From Paracoccus homiensis (GTDB lineage: Bacteria > Pseudomonadota > Alphaproteobacteria > Rhodobacterales > Rhodobacteraceae): a stretch of 64,000 nucleotides of DNA. The stretch lies in contig NZ_FOHO01000017.1 in NCBI RefSeq assembly GCF_900111675.1, positions 1 through 64,000 of the forward strand, given 5' to 3'. How positions within the stretch are numbered: the first letter of the stretch is position 1; the number at the start of each line of letters is the position of its first letter. The notes under the pieces were generated by a model. The model searched no databases and was not told the DNA's origin. It saw nothing but the letters and a program-made list of their open reading frames with translations. Both the position numbers and the translations under genes were made by a program. Below are positions 59,212 through 64,000 of the stretch, piece by piece.

Positions 59212-60269
59212 CATGGTGCAGGGTGCAGCCGAAACCTCGACGAATATGAATGCCAATGAGGTCATCGCATACCTCGGGCTGCTCAAGTTCGGGCAAGCGC
59301 CTTGAGAGTACGCGCACCTTCATTTGAACGATCATGTCAACCGCTCGCAATCGACCAACGACGTCCATCCAGCCGCGATCCGGCTTGCGATCCTTAACGC
59401 CTGCACGCCACTGCTCGAGGCACAGACCACCTGAGCGCGGCCTTAGCCGAGAACGACCGGGAGTTTGACAGTGTCCGCAAGGCGGGCAGAACACAGTCGC
59501 AGGACGCGGTACTGATGATTCTGGGTGACAAGTTTAGATCCTTTGCCAGCGCCATGCACGAGGACATTGCGCGAGTACGGCAGCTGTCTTCTCTTCTCAC
59601 CGAGGTGAACCTCGGCGCCACGGCGGTCGGCACGCGCATCACCGCGCTCGATGGGTACGGCATCTTGCTCGGCTCTCTGGCTGGCCTCTGGTCCCTACGA
59701 CGGATCTGATCGAAGCCTCGTCGGACCTTGGCGCGCTTGTCACCTTCTCGAGCGTTCTGAAACGGATCGCGGTGAAACTCTCTAAGATCTGCAACGACCT
59801 CCGCATTCTTTCGAGCGGTCCGCGCGCAGGTATCGGCGAAATTATCCTTCCGCCTGTCCAAGCAGGGTCTTCGATCATGCCTGGCAAAATCAACCCTGTC
59901 AGTCTCGAGGTGGTCAACCAGGTTGCCTGTCAGGTGATCGACAACCATCCGATCATCACCTTTGCGGCAGAGGCGGGACAACTGCAACTGAACGCCATGG
60001 AACCCATCGTCGCGTTCAAGCTGCTCGAGTCCATTCCGAGCCTGTCGCAGGCCATACGTGTCCTTCAGCAGAAGTGTGTGTCCGGTATTCGAGCCGTCGA
60101 GGCTCGATGCACGGAACATCTCAATGGAAGTCTGGTGCTTGCGACAGCATTAGCATCTCTCTTCGGCTACGAAATAGCAGCCAAAATCGAAAAGACGGCA
60201 CATGCCGAGGATCGCGACATCGCATCCGTGCAACCGACGATGGCCCGGCGCATAGATCTCGACGCCTAG
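59212..60269 (+). pseudogene. aspA: aspartate ammonia-lyase, frameshifted and internally deleted
   Basis: Pieces of one aspartase are read in different frames: AAETSTNMNANEVIAYLGLL; then YAHLHLNDHVNRSQSTNDVH with PAAIRLAI; then GRTQSQDAV and VRQLSSLLTEVNLGATAVGT; then CNDLRILSSGPRAGIGEIIL with PVQAGSSIMPGKINPVSLEV and AEAGQLQLNAMEPIVAFKLL to a stop at 60269. The fully conserved catalytic loop GSSIMPGKINP is kept, but frameshifts lie near 59305, 59440 and 59700 and parts between blocks are missing. It is closer to true aspartase than the lyase at 54919, so it is not a copy of that gene. Confidence 0.85.
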
Positions 60270-60516
60270 AGACTTGAAAAACGAATTCTTGGCAGAGATT
60301 GTGAAGCGCACTTCCACCGGCGATGGAAAAGATCCCGCAGCAACGCATCAGCCAAGCAACGTTGGGTTCAGCCTTCGGTTACTGACGTTGGCACGTGATG
60401 GCACAAGACCTTCAGTGCCGTAACGCGTTTCTAGAAACGCGCGGATCAAAGGGCTTTGTCGTGACCGGCCATGGCCAAGATACCGCACTGCGTTTCGCGT
60501 TTGCCCGGTTATGGAC
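60270..60516. other. intergenic DNA with an 18-bp perfect palindrome
   Basis: 247 bp between the aspartase remnant (+) and the hydrolase gene end (-). No gene supported. Its main feature is CGCGTTTCTAGAAACGCG at 60424-60441. Confidence 0.4.
60424..60441. repeat. perfect 18-bp palindrome CGCGTTTCTAGAAACGCG
   Basis: Both halves are exact inverted repeats with no spacer. As RNA it cannot form a good hairpin without an internal loop, so a dimeric protein site or a fusion joint is more likely than a terminator. It lies 76 bp past the hydrolase gene's stop. Confidence 0.6.
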
Positions 60517-61509
60517 CTAATCCGAAACGCTGTTCGGGTCAAAAGCCGCGACAAGGCGTTCTGCAATTTCGTCATGGATATGCGCGCGCGCGGTAGGGTC
60601 TGAATCGCACAAAGCGGCATCGCCGCCGTCTTCCGCCAGAATGAACCTGCCCTTCGGTGTGCAAAGTGGGAAGGCGTCATAGCCGGTCGCGATCTCGACC
60701 ATCGTATGCGGCAGACCGATGGTGTCGGCCTGGCCATGATCCCGGGCGCCGAGCCAGATTACCCGAGGTTGGCTGCCCTGCGCCTTCAGGCTTGGTGCAA
60801 AAAACACATCCGCATATTCCGGATTGATGGCAATAGCGGTTCCGATCCGGGGATCGCGATACGGCTGTTCGAGCCTCTCTTGATCAATGGTGGCCAAAGA
60901 CACCCCCTGGGCCGCGTACCATGCGCAATCCGGGCCATCCGCGTCAGCTGCACAGGCCATCGCAAAAGCGTCAGCGTCGAACATGCCGCCCGCCAGGGAC
61001 AGGGCCGCAGTGCCGCCAAGTGCATATCCCACCGTGGCAATGCGGCTTTGATCGATGGCACTCGACCAGGACGGGTCCCGCAGAAGCCAATCGAGTGCAC
61101 GCGAGACATCCAGAGGTCGCTGCCAGATTTCGTTCACGGCAGCTTTCGCACTGTTTGGACGCGGACCGTTCACTTCGACCACAATGAAGCCCTTTTCCGC
61201 AAGCCGGCCACTTAGCCAGGCACCGGAATCTGGCGCTGACCGCAATCCGCCGTGCGAAAGCAGGACAAGCGGATATGGTCCCGGTGCCATCACGGCATCG
61301 CGATAGGCAGGCTGACCAATGAATACCGCGTTGCCACCGACATCTTCAGGTGATCCGCCTTCCTGCGCAGGATACCAGACCGAAAGTGACAAATTCCGCA
61401 GGTTGTCGTCGTCATGCGCGGCAGCAATCTGAACGCCGACTATGGGCTCCGCGAAAGCGGGGGCTGCGCAAAGACAGGCCACCAAAAGGGTAGGAATGGC
61501 TTTCAGCAT
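60517..61509 (-). CDS. secreted alpha/beta hydrolase (dienelactone-hydrolase/PAF-acetylhydrolase-like)
   Basis: 330 residues. A signal peptide (MLKAIPTLLVACLCAAPAFA) is cleaved near residue 20. LSVWYPAQEGGSPEDVGGNA and YPLVLLSHGGLRSAPDSGAW (oxyanion-hole HGG) are typical. The nucleophile elbow is IATVGYALGGTAALSLAGG, where GYALGG replaces the usual GxSxGG: Ala stands at the Ser position. If the base call is right, the usual Ser nucleophile is absent and the protein may be catalytically dead or use another residue. The first codons are duplicated in the 169-bp repeat at 49.8 kb. Confidence 0.8.
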   Translation of the reverse strand: MLKAIPTLLVACLCAAPAFAEPIVGVQIAAAHDDDNLRNLSLSVWYPAQEGGSPEDVGGNAVFIGQPAYRDAVMAPGPYPLVLLSHGGLRSAPDSGAWLSGRLAEKGFIVVEVNGPRPNSAKAAVNEIWQRPLDVSRALDWLLRDPSWSSAIDQSRIATVGYALGGTAALSLAGGMFDADAFAMACAADADGPDCAWYAAQGVSLATIDQERLEQPYRDPRIGTAIAINPEYADVFFAPSLKAQGSQPRVIWLGARDHGQADTIGLPHTMVEIATGYDAFPLCTPKGRFILAEDGGDAALCDSDPTARAHIHDEIAERLVAAFDPNSVSD

Positions 61510-61650
61510 GGGTCTTCCCGTTCAATAAGATTGTCAGAGGCGAAGTTCATACCCGGCGCCTGCTGCCAGCTCGGGCAGCAAAGACCATCAGGCGTCTGAA
61601 CTTCGGGCAGTCCATGTGGCTTTCGGCCGGACAATCCGCCACGTGGCGCA
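61482..61650 (+). repeat. 169-bp direct repeat, copy 2 (other copy 49798-49966)
   Basis: Spans the first ~9 codons of the hydrolase gene, its promoter gap and the 3' end of the MerR gene, all in intact context here. This is therefore the original copy and the one at 49.8 kb the duplicate. Only two bases differ. Confidence 0.9.
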
Positions 61651-61957
61651 TGGCGTCGCGCAGCCGTGTGAGGCCGCGGATCTGTTCGTCAAGCGCATCG
61701 GCACGCAGATGCAATTCGGCGCGCGGCAATCGAGGCGTCCCGTCCTTGGCGAACATCCCCTTGATATCGTCCAGCGAGAACCCGGCCAGCTTTCCCAGCG
61801 AGATCAGCGCAAGCTGCGTTGCGGTTTGCGCATCGAACTGCCGCCTCAATCCATGACGACCGACCGATTGGATCAGCCCGATTTCCTCGTAATAGCGCAG
61901 CGTAGAAGGGGAGACACCACTTTGTTCCGAAAGCACCCCGATATCGAGCAGCTTCAT
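61547..61957 (-). CDS. MerR-family transcriptional regulator
   Basis: 136 residues from ATG 61957; the longer frame to 62089 overlaps the divergent MFS gene and lacks a start signal. The HTH is LDIGVLSEQSGVSPSTLRYY then EEIGLIQSVGRHGLRRQFD. The dimer helix is LISLGKLAGFSLDDIKGMFA then the coiled ADALDEQIRGLTRLRDAMRH. The C-terminal CPAESHMDCPKFRRLM with two Cys (HVADCPAESHMDCPKF) could be a ligand or redox site like those of SoxR/MerR relatives. It should control the divergent exporter gene through the palindrome at 61966. Confidence 0.9.
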   Translation of the reverse strand: MKLLDIGVLSEQSGVSPSTLRYYEEIGLIQSVGRHGLRRQFDAQTATQLALISLGKLAGFSLDDIKGMFAKDGTPRLPRAELHLRADALDEQIRGLTRLRDAMRHVADCPAESHMDCPKFRRLMVFAARAGSRRRV

Positions 61958-61960
61958 GCT

Positions 61961-61990
61961 TGACCTCAAGTTGGCTTGAAGTGGCAGGGT
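61961..61990. promoter_or_regulatory. MerR-type operator between MerR and MFS genes
   Basis: TCAAGTTGGCTTGA (61966-61979) has exact 5-bp arms around TTGG, preceded by TTGACC (61960-61965). It resembles the SoxR-type site CCTCAAGTT..CTTGAGG. The layout fits a MerR regulator twisting the spacer of a divergent promoter. Confidence 0.6.
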
Positions 61991-62025
61991 AGCCTCCGCC
62001 AATCGCCAACGCAAGGGAACCGACC

Positions 62026-63441
62026 ATGCCGCGAACGAACAACCCACATGCGCCGCTGTCCATCCTGATGGCACTGGCCGCAGCCTCACTGACCGCTTCT
62101 CTCGGGATCAGCATTGCGTCGGTGTTGCTGCCCACCCTGACAGGCAGCTTCGGGGTGACCGTATCACAGTCCCAATGGGTCATACTGGCCTATCTCATGG
62201 CGGTGACGGTCACCATCGTCTCGGCAGGGCGGCTTGGCGACTTGTTCGGCCATCGTCGGCTGATGGTCTTGGGCCTCGTCGTTTTCCTCGGCGCGTCCGT
62301 CCTGGGCGCAGTGGCACCGACACTCGGCCTGTTGATCCTCGCGCGTGCGCTTCAGGGGCTGGGTGCATCGATCATGATCGCGCTTCCGATGTCGATTGCA
62401 CGCGACATGGTGCCGTCCGGACAGCTCGGCACTGTCATGGGTCTGTTGGGAACGACCTCCGCTGCCGGTACGGCGCTCGGCCCCTCACTCGGCGGCCTTG
62501 CTCTGGCTTGGGGCGACTGGCGCATGGCCTTCTGGCTTCTCGCCGGGTTTGCCACACTGGCACTGGCCCTCGCTGGCATGGTCATCCGGCCGGACAGCAG
62601 GCCTCCCCGAGCATCCTTCAGATCGCTGGATCTGCCGGGCACCTTTGTGCTGATTGTGGCGTTGACGGCCTATTCGCTTGGTACAAGCGGTGGCGCATCG
62701 GTCGTTGCTGTGTCGCCGGTCGTGCTGCTGGCAACTGCGCTGTTTGCCATAGCGATCTTCGCAGCGGTCGAGGCCCGCGTGGATATGCCACTGGTGCCGA
62801 TAGCCGTCCTCATGGACAGGATGACGGGTGCAAGAATCGCGATGAACTTCCTGATCTGTACCGTCATGATGGCGACGCTGGTAGTCGGTCCGTTTTTCCT
62901 GACGTTCTTCCTTGAACTGAACGCGGCGGTCGTCGGTCTGGTTCTTGCCGTCGGTCCGGTTGTCGCCGCGTGTTCCGGAGTTCCGGCAGGGCGCTTGACG
63001 GACCGGTATGGCGCGCAGCGCATGATGCTTGCCGGGCTGATGCAAACCATTGTTGGTCTGCTCTGCCTTGCCTTTCTGCCGCGCTTCTTCGGTGTCGGCG
63101 GATATATCGCTGCGCTGATCGGCCTGACACCGGGTTTTCAGATGTTCTTGGCCGCCAATAACACGGCGGTCATGTCCGCCGCCTCGAAAGAGGAGCGTGG
63201 GCGCCTTTCCGGACTGCTTGGCCTGTCACGCAACCTTGGCCTGATGACAGGTGCCTCCGCGATGTCCACCTTGTTCGTTGCCGTCATGGGAACGGGTGAC
63301 GCGGCCAAGGCGCCAATCGCCGACGTCGCGCATGGCTTTACCGTGACCTTCCTCACCGCCGCCGTCCTGGCCATGATCGCCATGTGGCTTGCGATCTGGA
63401 GCAACCCCACACGGCACCAGACTGTTCTGGAACCGGGATGA
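62026..63441 (+). CDS. MFS multidrug exporter, DHA2 (EmrB/QacA) type
   Basis: 471 residues with about 14 membrane segments. Motif A is SAGRLGDLFGHRRLMVLGLV. The DHA2 motif WVILAYLMAVTVTIVSAGRL and the antiporter motif C-like MGLLGTTSAAGTALGPSLGG then LALAWGDWRMAFWL are clear. A second motif-A-like loop is GVPAGRLTDRYGAQRMMLAG. It exports drugs or toxic metabolites using the proton gradient. Control by the divergent MerR gene, 68 bp away, is likely. The MerR-MFS pair looks like a self-contained resistance module next to the catabolic block. Confidence 0.92.
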   Translation: MPRTNNPHAPLSILMALAAASLTASLGISIASVLLPTLTGSFGVTVSQSQWVILAYLMAVTVTIVSAGRLGDLFGHRRLMVLGLVVFLGASVLGAVAPTLGLLILARALQGLGASIMIALPMSIARDMVPSGQLGTVMGLLGTTSAAGTALGPSLGGLALAWGDWRMAFWLLAGFATLALALAGMVIRPDSRPPRASFRSLDLPGTFVLIVALTAYSLGTSGGASVVAVSPVVLLATALFAIAIFAAVEARVDMPLVPIAVLMDRMTGARIAMNFLICTVMMATLVVGPFFLTFFLELNAAVVGLVLAVGPVVAACSGVPAGRLTDRYGAQRMMLAGLMQTIVGLLCLAFLPRFFGVGGYIAALIGLTPGFQMFLAANNTAVMSAASKEERGRLSGLLGLSRNLGLMTGASAMSTLFVAVMGTGDAAKAPIADVAHGFTVTFLTAAVLAMIAMWLAIWSNPTRHQTVLEPG

Positions 63442-63657
63442 GGGTCAGCACACTCGCATGCTCACCTTCGAACGAATCATGTATCGTTCGGCCGGTCCAG
63501 ATCTGTTGCCGGGGCGTACATTGCCGTTCTGTCACACAACTTGAGGACGCCGGCACTGGGCCAGGCGGCGGTCCCATCCGAATTCTCGGCAGGATCGGTT
63601 GCATGGAAAAGGCGTTCGGTCATTCTTCGTCAGCGGGATGCCGAGAACTTACTGCAT
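63442..63657. other. intergenic DNA, nothing recognised
   Basis: 216 bp after the exporter gene. A + strand open stretch (TPALGQAAVPSEFSAGSVAW) extends through it, but lacks a family match and a start. No clear terminator hairpin. Confidence 0.3.
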
Positions 63658-63930
63658 TTAGCGGGCCGCTGGCAGATGCTGCACTTTGTCGGCAGGCGAA
63701 AACCCTGCCACGGATGCCGCTGACACAAACGCAGCACGAGCGGAGCTGACGGGCAACAGGCAGTCCATAGCTGCGTCGATCTGGCTCAGCGCTGTATCAC
63801 GAGCAGCGCCAGTGGTCGGCCAGTTGGCCTCGAGCCAATAGCGAGCTTGTTCAATTGTAGAGATCGCGTTGATCTCTGTTCCGTCGGTAGAGTGGAGTGT
63901 GAGGGGGCTTCCCCAGTTCAGTTCAATCAT
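63658..63930 (-). CDS. DUF982-domain protein
   Basis: 90 residues. LNWGSPLTLHSTDGTEINAI, STIEQARYWLEANWPTTGAA and RDTALSQIDAAMDCLLPVSS then ARAAFVSAASVAGF follow the DUF982 pattern (V.s..eA...L...WP...G.....A...C.....G..s.e.AR.aFv.AA..Ag). This family is almost confined to alphaproteobacteria, often on plasmids, and has no known function. The start is ATG 63930. Confidence 0.72.
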   Translation of the reverse strand: MIELNWGSPLTLHSTDGTEINAISTIEQARYWLEANWPTTGAARDTALSQIDAAMDCLLPVSSARAAFVSAASVAGFSPADKVQHLPAAR

Positions 63931-63942
63931 ATTCTATTCTTT

Positions 63943-64000
63943 TTATGTTTTCGGCTCTCCCAGAATCTCGGCCAGAACCAGTTCCTGAATGCAAACGGGG
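63943..64000 (-). CDS. C-terminal end of an unidentified gene (runs off the window)
   Basis: The minus frame from the edge reads PVCIQELVLAEILGEPKT and stops at TAA (63945-63943), 12 bp before the DUF982 start. It may be the last codons of a gene in the same operon. Too short to identify. Confidence 0.3.
   Translation of the reverse strand, partial: PVCIQELVLAEILGEPKT

Noticed and set aside
1-64000. tRNA, rRNA or replication origin
   Set aside because: No tRNA-like cloverleaf with CCA arm, rRNA motif, repABC or parAB gene was recognised on either strand; a covariance-model scan would be needed to exclude small RNAs.

Overview
The window reads as accessory DNA (plasmid, chromid or genomic island) of an alphaproteobacterium, most likely Rhodobacteraceae (Paracoccus/roseobacter type). 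The basis is gene content (TRAP and ribose-type ABC catabolic loci, an NdvB-type cyclic glucan synthase, a DUF982 protein), high GC, and many IS families common in that group (IS5, IS110, IS6, ISL3, TniABQ). No rRNA, tRNA, CRISPR array or replication gene was seen. All family calls come from reading motifs; no search was run.

Layout. (1) 1-0.7 kb: an IS903-group element end has cut a decayed tyrosine recombinase whose catalytic Tyr is Cys. (2) 0.7-13.4 kb: a + strand catabolic locus with a GMC oxidoreductase, GntR regulator, cupin dioxygenase-like protein, glyoxalase I, glycerol dehydrogenase, two SDRs, an MDR reductase, a D-2-hydroxyacid dehydrogenase and a ribose-type ABC importer, ending in an alpha-hydroxyacid dehydrogenase gene truncated by IS110 debris. 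A 10-bp palindrome (TAACATGTTA) lies in front of both the GMC and the cupin gene. (3) 13.4-15.3 kb: two damaged IS110 transposases. (4) 15.5-23.3 kb: GntR regulator with two palindromic operators, divergent from a TRAP transporter followed by D-2-hydroxyacid dehydrogenase, RraA-like protein, a secreted yellow/MRJP-type protein, a KDG kinase-like protein and a broken SDR. (5) 23.3-29.3 kb: mobile-element mosaic with IS427-group, IS6, integrase tail, AlpA, a protease-like tail, an IS3 tail and a complete TniABQ transposon with multi-site ends. (6) 29.3-38.7 kb: small uncharacterised genes, including a five-gene operon in which every junction is a 4-bp ATGA overlap and which ends in a secreted cysteine-pair repeat protein; a Crp/Fnr regulator with an Fnr-like box; a groES fragment; an SLC13 permease and a transglutaminase-like protein. 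(7) 38.7-47.6 kb: an 8.6-kb NdvB-type gene and a small basic protein gene. (8) 48.1-49.8 kb: an ISL3 element abutting an orphan TniABQ terminal repeat. (9) 49.8-61.6 kb: a block bounded by 169-bp near-identical direct repeats, holding a second catabolic locus (truncated GMC, enolase-superfamily enzyme, two ALDHs, IclR regulator, fumarase/aspartase-fold lyase, aldo/keto reductase), an aspartase pseudogene and a secreted hydrolase. (10) 61.5-64 kb: MerR regulator, divergent MFS exporter, DUF982 protein.

In the catabolic loci uptake systems sit beside oxidoreductases under GntR or IclR control with readable operators; substrates cannot be named from sequence. The best candidate for an undescribed system is the ATGA-coupled operon at 30.4-32.6 kb and its neighbourhood, which shares a dispersed intergenic repeat.
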